In this document: piece by piece, positions 38,407 to 49,366 of the stretch
How positions within the stretch are numbered: position 1 is the first letter of the stretch
How the letters are laid out: each line of letters begins with the position of its first letter
From: Actinostola sp. cb2023
Taxonomy: Eukaryota; Cnidaria; Anthozoa; Actiniaria; Actinostolidae
Assembly: GCA_033675265.1 (NCBI GenBank)
Contig: JAUJYZ010000775.1
Coordinates: 1 to 64,000, forward strand
DNA: 64,000 nucleotides
Reading direction: 5' to 3'
Notes under the pieces: generated by a model
What the model was told of the DNA's origin: nothing
Seen by the model: only the letters and a program-made list of their open reading frames with translations
Databases searched by the model: none
Translations under genes and position numbers: made by a program

Positions 38407-39213
38407 TATGTGTGATATGTGTGAATACAACTAATATTTATCTATTTCTTCCTTTCAGCATTGAGTAACGTGAGAACTCAGGTTAAGCTTTGAGAATCAA
38501 AAGTATAATTGTTTTTGCACAACTGAGGTCAAATACTGAGTTTGTTCGTGGAAAAGACAATGTTTGTCGTCACGCTACAATCTAGAATGATTTGTTTCGA
38601 ATAATCTCGTCATGCTGAAAAACATCGATTTCTAGAAATATAATTAGTTCGTCAGTGATCAACTTTGTACAACAGAAAGCAGGAAAGAACGATAAGGATA
38701 ATAAAATATCACGATAATATAAATACATGTATGTCACGAACTATTTCAAGTCATGATTTCCATATACATGGATGATCAACCACGTCGAAATATAATTATA
38801 AACATCCCGTAGCTTTTCAGTTTTGTACGACCAACCAGATATTTCAAATAAACCCGACGCCTTGCTGTCTAATGATTAGAAATATTTGTGAAAATCTCGA
38901 TTGTAATCATCTAAATAAGTAGTGATTTGAAGCCGACTATATTAGATATATATACCGTGAATGTCTGCACATTATGGGGCGTACGTTTGTCTATTCAGAC
39001 TCCACATTCACAAGGCTATTCGTAACGTGGTATTTGAAACAAAAGTCGATGAAATAATTGACCACCAAACGTCTACTAAAGTATATAAAGCAATACCAAG
39101 AATGACTGAACAAACATACCTCTTTACTTGCTCGAATTGTGAGAGGTAACAACCGACTTGTAGCTTCCTGCTTGTTAATTTGGTTCGCTTTGGAATGGTG
39201 CTGGGATTTCACC

Positions 39214-39248
39214 TGACGTCATGTCTCCCTTAGCAACGTGTGACGTCG
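39214..39248. promoter_or_regulatory. X-box/CRE module, copy D
   Basis: TGACGTCA (39214-39221), GTCTCCCTTAGCAAC (39223-39237) and TGACGTCG (39241-39248). This is upstream of intact TRIM copy 4 and just before a leader ORF on the plus strand. In this copy the later ATTGG is TATTGG. Confidence 0.5.
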
Positions 39249-39342
39249 ACGGTCTCACTTCACAGAACAACTTCAACAGTTTCTTTTTGACTGGCGTTTG
39301 TTTTGATTTTTATTGGACTTTTTAGTACAGTTGCGGTTCGAA

Positions 39343-39543
39343 ATGTCAACGTTTTTAAACTGGAGTGATCTATGCCTTGCAATAATTGAAGAACACAATA
39401 ACAACTCTATTTTTTCCTCGTACTTTCTCGAATATATTTTCAACGAACTTGGAAATATTTCTCATGCAGCTGCTTATGTCCCGTGCAAGCAACATATAAT
39501 TGTTTTTCAATCATGCATCGAAACAAATAAACAACAGCAGTAA
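39343..39543 (+). CDS. Plus-strand leader ORF, second open copy
   Basis: MSTFLNWSDLCLAIIEEH... stays open for about 66 codons before running into the single satellite unit. Compared with 27646 there are about seven amino-acid changes in 55, so selection for protein is not obvious. Function unknown. Confidence 0.25.
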   Translation: MSTFLNWSDLCLAIIEEHNNNSIFSSYFLEYIFNELGNISHAAAYVPCKQHIIVFQSCIETNKQQQ

Positions 39544-39591
39544 CAGTAGTATGCACTGAATACTTAAATGTTGTACTAAACAAGTAAACAA
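39525..39591. repeat. 57 bp satellite, single copy
   Basis: One unit only (AACAGCAGTAACAGTAGTATG...), in the usual place between the leader and the common flank. Confidence 0.85.
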
Positions 39592-39624
39592 ACACATACT
39601 CAATATGATATACATGGATATATT

Positions 39625-40919
39625 AATTGTTTAACAAGACGCTCAATGAGCGTACACTCGGGCATTATGACAATGACATTTGCGTGACAAAGGAGATTGG
39701 AACGATGAGTTAGCACTTCTATTAACATAACGATGACCCATCACTTCTAGTTTTCGAACCTTGACCACCTCCATACAACGACCACCTCTACACAACGACC
39801 ACCTCCACATAACGACCACCTCCATACAACGGCCACCTCCACACAACGACCACCTCCACATAACGGCCACTTCCATACAACGACCACCTCCACACAACGA
39901 CCAACTCTACACATGAAATGTAGTCTATTAAATTGAACTAAATATAGATATCTTAGTGCGATCGTTGCGTGACTCGGTAGAAGATCCTTTCCTTGCAATT
40001 TCAGTACTGAATTCGCAAACTCAGCGAATCATGAATGACAATGACATAGTTTATTTGGTACCATAAATATATCCATACAAATACAAATAGCGTATACATA
40101 AACTAGACATCGCAGAGTGATTAAACAGTGTTTCATGAAGTGTAAATATGGGTTTAGGTACCTCGGCTCGGTGTCCGGTGAAAACCTTACAACTGTTCTC
40201 TTCACTGCATTATCTCCTGTGTCTATTATGTACTTCTGGTATGGCGTAACTTTAGCGTATTTATCGCGAAGCAAAGGAGAGAGAATTTAAACTAGCGAGT
40301 AACTAGTATGGGCTTTAATCTTTAATCACAGCGTGTGTGACATATGTGAGAGGAGCGTTTCTTTCCTTCAAGTTGGAAACATAAAAGTGTTATACGTTCG
40401 ACTCGGAGTTAACCCCGAATTTCGTACATTGAACTTGCTTAGTCCGTGGCGTTGATGACGGCCTATTTGCTTTGATGAAGTTTTGAAGTACGATTTTTAC
40501 GATTCCTTTTCAATGTTTCCTTCTCAATGTTTCAAACGTGGAATAAAATAAACTTCAATCATTATACTTCTCAGAAATGTGTTTCATTTTGCTAGTCAGA
40601 TACCTTTTAAACGGGTTTTTGAAATCACGGCGTGACGGCTCTCAGAAACTGAATGTGTTTCATTTTATTGTCAGACTGAATTTGTCAAACGTGGAATAAA
40701 ATAAACTTTAGTCGGAAACGATTTGACCCGTTTGAGCATAGAATTACTTCATTAGGCGTTTGGATATCATCGCCCCCGTTTTCAGCCCATCGAAACCCTG
40801 AAACAGACATTCCTGACCGATACAATCACATTCTTCACATTCTGTGTACGGACAAAAAACATAAAAATATACAAGAAAGTCCATTTTATAACTCGGGCTT
40901 CCTTCGGAAGGGCCCGAGT
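39625..40919. mobile_element. Hairpin-ended element (family E), 1.3 kb
   Basis: Inserted in the common flank (GGATATATT / AATTAAGCTGG in sister units), with a probable 5 bp duplication TAATT. The left end has a palindrome ACGCTCAATGAGCGT; the right end has the hairpin ACTCGGGC...GCCCGAGT. It contains a 17 bp minisatellite and about 1 kb of unrecognised sequence with no transposase-like ORF. Confidence 0.6.
39765..39914. repeat. 17 bp minisatellite, second locus
   Basis: About nine units of CCACCTCCATACAACGA, clearly the same repeat as in the foldback loop at 23100-24460. Confidence 0.85.
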
Positions 40920-40944
40920 AATTAAGCTGGTACAATTCCATATA

Positions 40945-41117
40945 CAGTCGAACCTCCCGTATGTGACCACCCAAAATGTCAAACTTTGTGGTCGCTTACG
41001 AGACGTTCCATCTATAGTGATTTGACGACTGGGAACTGAACTTTTGGTATTTTGAAATACTGGTCGCTTAGGAGAGGTGGTCGCTTACGAGAGTGGTCGC
41101 AAAGGGAGGTTCAACTG
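40945..41117. mobile_element. MITE family A, copy 5
   Basis: 173 bp, TA-flanked, same position in the unit. Confidence 0.85.
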
Positions 41118-41380
41118 TATTACTCTCTATAATCCTAGAATGCTACTGTTTTCTGCATTACCTGCAGATATAGTACTGCGAAGAAGAAATTATACCAGTG
41201 CTAATGTACACCTGTCATAGAACGTGGAAACACTCGATTACAATGTTATTATTTTATAGTAAGTAGATCAATCATTACTTTAGTTTAGAGCTTTATTCAT
41301 CAGTACTTGTGGCAGTAAGATCAATAAGAATACAGACAATGGAAAAGTATCTGCGATTTTTTAACAAGATAAACAAATAG

Positions 41381-42037
41381 CTCAAGCATGTTAAGGCCTG
41401 GGTTTTGGGTAAAACACTCAAATTTGCCTTAATTGCGTTTGGAACAGAAAAACAAAACGATTTTCGGCTACATAATATATCTCATGAACCTTAACATTTT
41501 GGTACGTATTTCAAAATAGGGGATGGGTCACGTGACCTGTTACGTCACAAATCACGTTTTTCAATATGGGGAGACGGAGACAAAAGGTACCAAAGTTATT
41601 GTGTTTTTACCTTTGCTTTAATGTCCTTATTATGAATCTGCCTTAACACCTGGACCATCATTCATGTTAAAGGAGATATTATGTAAAATAGGTCACGTGA
41701 CTAGATTTTTTCTATTACGTAGTTAAATATCTCCTTAAATGAGAATGATGGTCCAGGTGTTAAGGCAGATCCATAATAAGGACATTAAAACAAAGGTAAA
41801 AACACAAAAATAACTTTGATACCTTTTGTCTCCATCTCCCCAAATTGAAAAACGTGATTTGTGACGTAACAGGTCACGTGACCCATCCCTTATATTGAAA
41901 TACGTACCAAAATGTTAAGTTTCATGAGATATATTATGTAGCCGAAATTCGTTTTGTTTTTCTGTTCCAAACACAATTAAGGCAAATTTAACGTTTTAGG
42001 GGAATTCTTTAAAATCCCAGGCCTTAACATGCTTGAG
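41381..42037. mobile_element. Foldback MITE in 3' flank of TRIM copy 5
   Basis: 657 bp, close to a complete palindrome centred near 41709, with ends CTCAAGCATGTTAAGG and CCTTAACATGCTTGAG. Sister units have the empty site AAATAATAACATTT. It includes several GTCACGTGAC words. No ORF. Confidence 0.85.
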
Positions 42038-42311
42038 AGTAATAACATTTCTAAAAAGTGTAATTTTCATTTGACGAATATGTCAGCATCATTGTCTGTA
42101 CTCTTATTGATCATGGCTGACAACCAATCAGCGTGCAAGAAATTCTCTACAAATGTGTAAAATATAGTAATGTAAAACAGCGTAGTGCATGCACGGTTAT
42201 TATTGCAGTCCTTAGGATTTCTATCCAAAAATATGTGATCATGAAAAGCCTTTGGAGCACATCCACAGTTACAATTGTTTTTCAAGGGAATTGAATTTCC
42301 TATAAATGCGT

Positions 42312-44557
42312 CTAATGGCGTTTGGGTGGTGGTGGTGTTTTGAAACATACTTGAATAGGACTTCCCCTAATATGGTGTCCATCAACTTTGAAATCAACAG
42401 CTGTTAAAAAATGGATTTCGGATGCATTACAAGTTGCAAGATTGTGCGCGTGATAATAATAATCATCATCATGATCTTGTATCCATAATCCATTTCCTAG
42501 TTGAGTCAACGCTGAATTCATGCCCGTCACCCTGGGGTTAATGGAGATCCTCTTGTTCTCGATATTCACTGGTCTACCCAACCGATTCTTGATGTACACG
42601 TTAATGACATCACGATCAAACTCATCTTTCAACCATTTCATCTCGCACTGTCCAGGATCGATAGCAGCTCTCTCAATCACTTTAGCAAACTTTAAAATAC
42701 CATCACTTAAGATTTCTTTGTCGACTTGTAATACTTGGTTATCTTCGTCTTTGACTTCTCCGTCGAAGGGTTTTGACGACAGTTGGGACAAACGCGACAG
42801 GATTTGCTTGGATATTGACAGGACCTCACTGTTGCTACCTTTGCTTAACACGTTTTCTGTAAATTCAATGGCGCTTTTTAAACCCGTCATATGCATAGCA
42901 AGGTCATCTGCTTGCGCGGTGAGGTTCTTCATCTTTGTTGCTGCAATGTCTCTTGATTCTTGTTTTAGATTGTTGCGTTTTTCTTCAAGAGCTTGAATCT
43001 GTTGATTGATGACATCATCAATAGACCCTATGCAATACTGGTAGAATCGTAAAATCTGATTTCCTTTGTTATTGGGAAGATATCAGTACAGCAATATCTG
43101 ACCATCTCTTTGAAGAGAGGGTTTTCAATAATGAACATACCAAATGTTAGGGCTGTACTATGCAATCTTGAAAAGTTATAGTGATTTGAAATTACATAGA
43201 TTTGTACCAGAAACCGGACTTTGGCCCTAGATGCCTCGTTTCCATGTATTTTGCACCTTTCAAACGCTTATTACTTGATGATGGTTTTATTTTTATTAAT
43301 GCACTTTTGGGGGTAAATACTAAACTGTCGATGGTCTTTCAATCTATTATTTTACCTTTACTTAACTCGTCATTCTTTCAGTTTTTGCAAATTTATGCAA
43401 AGTACAGAAATCGAGTATTGCATAGGGTCTATACCTTTCTGTATGTCCGCCGTATTCTTTTTCACTAGTTGTTGCATTGCCTTAACTGATTTCAAACCAG
43501 CTTCGATCTTCTCCTTCGTTGCGCTGGCCATCTTGATTTCTTTTCTAAGTTTTTCTTTATGTTCTTTAGTGATGTCCACGATGAAGCAGACGTCGTGGTC
43601 TTTGTGATCAATAATGGTGCAATCGCGGCATATCAGCTCTTCGCATGTCTTACAGAAAAGTTTCTGCACTTCTCCGTTGTGCTTTTTACAAAACATCAGT
43701 TTATCGATGATTGGTACACCTGTCCTCTTGATGTCTTCCAGTGTCATCAGTTGGTGATCTTTCAGTGTTACCATGCGCTGATGTGCTGTCATGCATGCAT
43801 TGCACATGACCTTTCCACAATCAAAACATTTTGCTTTTGCTGCTTCTTTGCTGTCACAATTGTTGCACATCAGCTCAGGTTGGTCACCCTGTTTCTTCTC
43901 AGCCTTGAACAATTCAAGATGTGAAATTATTCTATTGACCCAAATGTTAACCCTGAGCGAGGCAACGTCCTCAATCTACAAATCAAATAGAAAGAGAAAG
44001 AAACATTGAAAATCAAATGGTTGATTAATAAATGATAACCCTTGATATTCGATAACTTTTCGGGAGCGTCTCTGTCCTAATATAAACACGGTAGCCAGCC
44101 AATCAGAACGCGTGTAATATCACAAATATGTTATACATATGATCACATCTTCGTTCTGAATATTACCAGGGGGTTGCTTGTGCGGCTACAAAAGGTAATT
44201 TAATGCACATCTTAGTAAAATTACTGTTGCTCGTTGAAATCAGCTGATATATAAAAGTCCATCAATCTCATTATCTGCAGCCCCAAATGGTGACCACCGC
44301 CATGTGCTATCACAAACACCGTACAAACTGGAAATGACGTTTACTGTAGCCAGGCAAAATAATTACTGTACCTTTACATTTTCTCGGCATTCAGGACATT
44401 TGATGGAATCCCTTCTGACTTGTTTAGCCAACATACCCTCCAGACAGCGTCTACAATAAGTGTGTAGACATGTCAGAATCCGTGGATCCTGAAATTGCTC
44501 TAGACATACAGGACACGTGACCTGATCCTCGAGACCTTGGGATAACTTTGCTGCCAT
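42312..44557 (-). pseudogene. TRIM copy 5: coding exon split by a MITE
   Basis: Exon 1 (44557-44372) has an intact RING; exon 2 starts at 43975. The reading frame is normal through both B-boxes to DIQKGID in the coiled coil, where a 408 bp MITE is inserted. It adds a stop after about 263 residues and shifts the frame by its length. Beyond it, coiled coil and filamin (ending VDGHHIRGSPIQV, TPPPPKRH) remain open to near the usual stop. Apart from the insertion the gene is undamaged, so the event looks recent. It would make a RING/B-box stub unless the MITE is spliced out. Confidence 0.88.
43023..43430. mobile_element. 408 bp MITE inside TRIM coding exon
   Basis: Inverted ends AGACCCTATGCAATACT (about 17 bp, perfect) flanked by AT on both sides. 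The intact paralogue reads GGTATTGATG at this spot. Because the element ends start and finish with A/T, the duplication could equally be AT, TA or TAT. Confidence 0.9.
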
Positions 44558-44698
44558 TTCTATTGGATCTGGATACGTGAAATATCAAATAGAAATATTT
44601 ACCCGTCAATATACTCCATCGCTTAGAAAAGATAAGAGGTACGACGCTTCGCGTGACACATAGATCATTGCTGATGTTAAGATCGATTTCTGGAATAT

Positions 44699-45073
44699 AA
44701 TGAGGGTTTATCACATAATTTCAAAACTTATAGGAGACATAGGACAAAAAAAATATTTTCATAGCTGGAAAGAGCTCGATGAAATGAGTAAAAATGTGAA
44801 AAAATGGAAAAGATCGCTTCATAAATTACGAAGATATGAATTTTCAAAAATCGAAATTTTGTATGAAAACCTTTGTTGGAAGCAAGAGTTGCCTACCTTA
44901 ACTTTCCAAAGGTTTTCATACAAAATTTCGATTTTTGAAAATTCATATCTTCGCAATTTGTGAAGCAATCTTTTCGAAACTTCACATTTTTACTAATTTC
45001 AACGAGCTCTTTCCAGCTATGATAATCATATTTTTGTCCTATGAGTTTTGAAATTACGTGATAAACCCTCATT
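44699..45073. mobile_element. Foldback MITE, family C, second complete copy
   Basis: 375 bp, nearly identical to 26591-26965 and at the same place relative to the RING exon, so it was inherited through unit duplication. Confidence 0.85.
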
Positions 45074-45617
45074 GCTTTGTGAACAACTTTTGTATAACAG
45101 AAAGCAGGAAAGAGGGAAAAGGATCATAAAAGATCGCGATAATATAAATACATGTATGTCATGAACAATTTCAAGTCATGATTTCCACGTCGAAATATAA
45201 ACATCCCGTAGGTTTTTGTGTAAAACCAACCAGATATTTCAAATAAACCCGACGCATTGCTGTCTAATGATTAGAAAATTTAGTGAAAATCTCGATTGTA
45301 ATTATCTAAATAAGTAGTGATTTGAAGCCGACTATACTAGATATATATACCGTGAATGCCTGCACATTATGGGCGTACGTTTGTCAACTCAGACTCAACA
45401 TTCACAAACCTATTTGTAACGTGGTATTTGCAACAAAACTCGATGAAATAATTGACCACCAAAACGTCTACTAAAATATATAAAGCAATACCAAGAATGA
45501 CTGCACTAACATACCTCTTTACTTGCTCGAATTGTGAGAGGTAACAACCGACTTGTAGCTTCCTGCTTGTTAATTTGGTTCGCTTTGGGATGGTGCGGGT
45601 ATTTCACCTGTCGTCAT

Positions 45618-45643
45618 GTCTCCCTTAGCAACGTGTGACGTCG
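45618..45643. promoter_or_regulatory. X-box/CRE module, copy E
   Basis: GTCTCCCTTAGCAAC (45618-45632) and TGACGTCG (45636-45643), upstream of TRIM copy 5. A further leader copy begins at 45734. Confidence 0.5.
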
Positions 45644-45920
45644 ACGGTCTCACTTCACAGAACAACTTCAACAGTTTCTTTTTGAAGTTTGTTTTGATTT
45701 TTATTGGACTTTTTAGTACAGTTGCGGTTCGTAATGTCAACGTTTTTAAAACTGGAGTGATCTAAGCCTTGTAATAAATGGAGAACACAATTATGACAAC
45801 TCTATTTTCTCCTCAGATTTTCTCGAATATATTTTCAACAAACTTGGATATATTTATCATGCAGCTGCTTATATCCCGTGCATGCAACATATAATTGTTT
45901 TTCAATCATGCATCGAAACA

Positions 45921-45987
45921 CATAAACAACAGCATTAGCAGTAGTATGCACTGAATACTTTAATGTTGTACTAAACAAATAAACAAA
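45921..45987. repeat. 57 bp satellite, single copy
   Basis: One unit (AACAGCATTAGCAGTAGTATG...) between the leader and the common flank, as at 39525. Confidence 0.85.
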
Positions 45988-46013
45988 CATATACACAATA
46001 TAATATACATGGA

Positions 46014-46314
46014 GGTTATTACACGGGTAGTTAGGTAATACGGCTGGATATTTTTACGAGTAATGCCGTATTTTGACGAGCCGTAGGCGAATCAAAATAC
46101 AAATAGACGAGTAAAAATGTCCAGCCGTATTACCCAACTACCCGTGTAATAAGTTGTTTATTGCACAACAACAAAATGAATGAAAATACCATATTTTTCT
46201 CTGTACTGATATAAAAAGCGAGCGCGCGCGCAAAACCGTTTTTTTCTAAAACGTGTAATACGCTGTCATATTTGTACTCGTATTTGTACTGTAAGATTAT
46301 AAGTTGTGCAATAA
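46014..46314. mobile_element. 301 bp inverted-repeat element with ATGGA duplication
   Basis: Flanked by ATGGA on both sides, interrupting the common flank (ACATGGATATAT). Inside are two palindromes: TTATTACACGGGTAGTT with its complement, and TTATTGCACAAC with GTTGTGCAATAA. No ORF. Confidence 0.75.
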
Positions 46315-46353
46315 ATGGATATATTTTGAATTACGCTGGTACAATTTCATATA

Positions 46354-46524
46354 CAGTCGAACCTCCCGTAAGCGATCACCCAAAATGTCAAACCTTTTGG
46401 TCGCTTACGACACGTTCCAACTATCGTGATTTGACTGGGAACTGAACTTTTGGTATTTTGAAAAACTAGTTGCTTAGTTGAGCCGGGTCGCTTACGAGAG
46501 TGGTTGCAACGGGAGGTTCAACTG
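46354..46524. mobile_element. MITE family A, copy 6
   Basis: 171 bp, TA-flanked, the most diverged copy in its middle. Confidence 0.85.
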
Positions 46525-46526
46525 TA

Positions 46527-47068
46527 TTACTCTCTATAATCCTAGAATTCTACTGTTTTCTGCATTATCTGCAGATATGGTACTGCGAAGAAGAAATTAT
46601 ACTAGTGCTAATATACACTTGTCATAGAACGTGGAAACACTCGATTACAATGTTATTCTTTTATAGTAAGTACATCAATCGTTACTTTAGTTTAGAGCTA
46701 TATTAAACAGTGACTTGTGGCAGTAAGATCAATAAGAGTACAGACAATGAAAAAGTAACTGCATCATTTTATTACAACAAACAAATTATAAAATTATAAA
46801 AAGTGTAATTTTGATTTGACGAATGTGTCAGCATCATTGTCTGTACTCTTATTAATCATGGCTGACAACCAATCAGCGTGTGAGAAATTTTACAAATGTG
46901 TAAAATATAGTAATCTAAAACAGTGTAGTGTATGCACTGTTATTATTGCAGTCCTTGGGATTTCTATACAAGAATCAAACAATATTTGATCATGAAAAGC
47001 CTTCGGGGCACCTCCAAAGCTACAATTGTTTTTCAAGGGAACTGAATTTCCTATAAATGCGGCTAACG
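46527..47068. other. Conserved 3' flank of TRIM copy 6
   Basis: Same flank as in other units. No gene recognised. Confidence 0.55.
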
Positions 47069-48998
47069 TTATTTTGGTGGTGGTGGTGTATGGGTATGTA
47101 CTTGAATAGGACTTCCCCTAATATGGTGTCCATCAACTTTCAAATCAACAACTATTAAATAATGCAATTTGGATATTAAACAATTTCCAGGTTTGTGCAT
47201 GTCATCAACATAATTTTGTAATACCCATAATCCATTTCCCTGTTCAGTCAACACTGTTTTCATGCCAAACCAGAAGGAGTCAATGGAGATCCTCTTGTTC
47301 TCGATATCCACTGGTCTACCCAACCGATTCTTGATGTACACGTTAATGACATCACGACCAAACTCATCTTTCGACCATTTCACCTCGCACTGTTCAGGAT
47401 CGATAACAGCTCTCTCAATCACTTTAGCAAACTTTAAAATACCATCACTTGTAATACTTGGTAATCTTCGTCATTGACTTCTCCGTCGAAGGGTTTTGAC
47501 GACAGTTGAGACAAACGCGACAGGATTTGCTTGGATATTGACAGGACCTCACTGTTGCTACCTTTGCTTAACACGTTTTCTGTGAATTCAATGGCGCTTT
47601 TTAAACCCGTCATATGCATAGCAAGACCATCTTCTTGCGCTGTGAGGTTCTTCATCTTTGTCGCTGCAAGGTCTCTTGATTCTTGTTTTAGATTGATGCG
47701 TTTTTCTTCAAGAGCTTGAATATGTTGATTGATGACATCATCAATACCTATCTCTATAATCGCCGCATTCTTCTGCACTCGTGTTTGCATTGCTTTAACT
47801 GATTTCAAACCAACTTTGATCTTCTCCTTCGTTGCGCTGGCCATCTTGATTTCTTTCGTAAGTTGTTCTTTATGTTCTTTAGTGATGTCCACGATGAAGC
47901 AGACGTCGTGGTCTTTGTGGTCAATAATGGTGCAGTCGCGGCATATCAGCTCTTCGCATGTCTTACAGAACAGTTTCTGCACTTCTCCTTTGTGCTTTTT
48001 ACAAAACATCAGTTTATCGATGATTGGTACACCTGTCCTCTTGATGTCTTCCAGTGTCATCAATTGGTGATCCTTCAGTATTACCATGCGCTGATGTGCT
48101 GTTATGCATGCATTGCACATGAACTTTTCACAATCAAAACATTTTGCTTTTGCTGCTTCTTTGCTTTCACAGTTGTTGCACATCAGCTCAGGTTGGTCAC
48201 CCTGTTTCTTCTCAGCCTTGAACAATTCTAGCTGTGAAATGATTCTATTGACCCAAATATTAACCCTGAGCGAGGCAACATTATCAATCTACAAAGCAAA
48301 TACAAAGAGAAAGAAACATTGAAAATCGAATGTTTGATTAATAAATGATAAGCCTTGATATTCGATACATTTTCGGGAGCGTCTCTGTCCTAACGTAAAC
48401 ACGGTAGCCAGCCAATCAGAACGCGTGTAATATCGTAAATATTTTATCTATATGATCACATGTTCGTTCTGAATATTACCAGGAGATTGCTTGTGTGTCT
48501 ACAAAAGGTTATTTAATGCAAACCTTAGTACAATTACTGTTACTTGTTGAAAGTCAGCTGATATATAAAAGTCCATCAATCTCATTATCTGGCCCCAAAT
48601 GGTGACCACCGCCATGTGCTATCACCAACTCCGCACAAACTGGAAATGATGTTTACTGTAGCCAGGCAATACAATTAAGGCGCATCTACACGAGCAAGTT
48701 TTCCTTGACAAGGAAAAATTGACAAATTGTTGTCGTCTACACGAGCAAGTCTTCCTTGTCAAGGAAAACTTGTCAAGGAAAATTTGCTCGTGTAAATTCG
48801 GCTTTACTGTACCTTTACAGTTTCTCGGCATTCAGGACATTTTATGGAAACCCTTCTGCCTTCTTTAGCCAACTTATCCTCCAGACAGCGTCTACAATAA
48901 GTGTGTAGACATGTCAGAATCCGTGGATCCTGATATTGCTCTAGACATACAGGACACGTGACCTGATCCTCGAGGCCTTGGGATAACTTTGCTGCCAT
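47069..48998 (-). pseudogene. TRIM copy 6: 19-base deletion before filamin
   Basis: Exon 1 (48998-48813) and exon 2 (from 48288) encode intact RING, B-boxes and coiled coil. Near 47452, 19 bases present in copy 4 are missing between two AAGT words, so translation ends VLQVMVF at 47434 after about 346 residues. The filamin repeat stays open in another frame down to 47069, with tail HTHTPPPPK. Either a pseudogene or a truncated RING/B-box/coiled-coil protein. Confidence 0.87.
48678..48804. mobile_element. MITE family B, in intron 1 of TRIM copy 6
   Basis: 127 bp at the same TA as in copies 2 and 4. Confidence 0.85.
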
Positions 48999-49300
48999 TT
49001 CTATTGGATCTGGATATGTGAAATATCAAATAGAAATATCTACCCGTCAATATACACCAGCACTTAGAAAAGATAAGAGGTACGGCGCTTTGCGTGACAC
49101 ACAGAGAATAGCTGATACTAACTCATAATCGATTAGAACTAATATAGATTCAAGGTTCATCTCTATCAAGGTTCATATGTTCTCATTTTTATTGCAAATC
49201 TTTCCCCGATATGTGTGAATACAACTAATATATTTATATATTTATTCCTTTCAGCGTTGAGTAACGTGAGAACTCAGGTTAAGCTTTGAGAATCAAAAGT

Positions 49301-49328
49301 ACGCCCGAGTTAGAAAATGCGGATTTCG

Positions 49329-49366
<38 letters not shown>

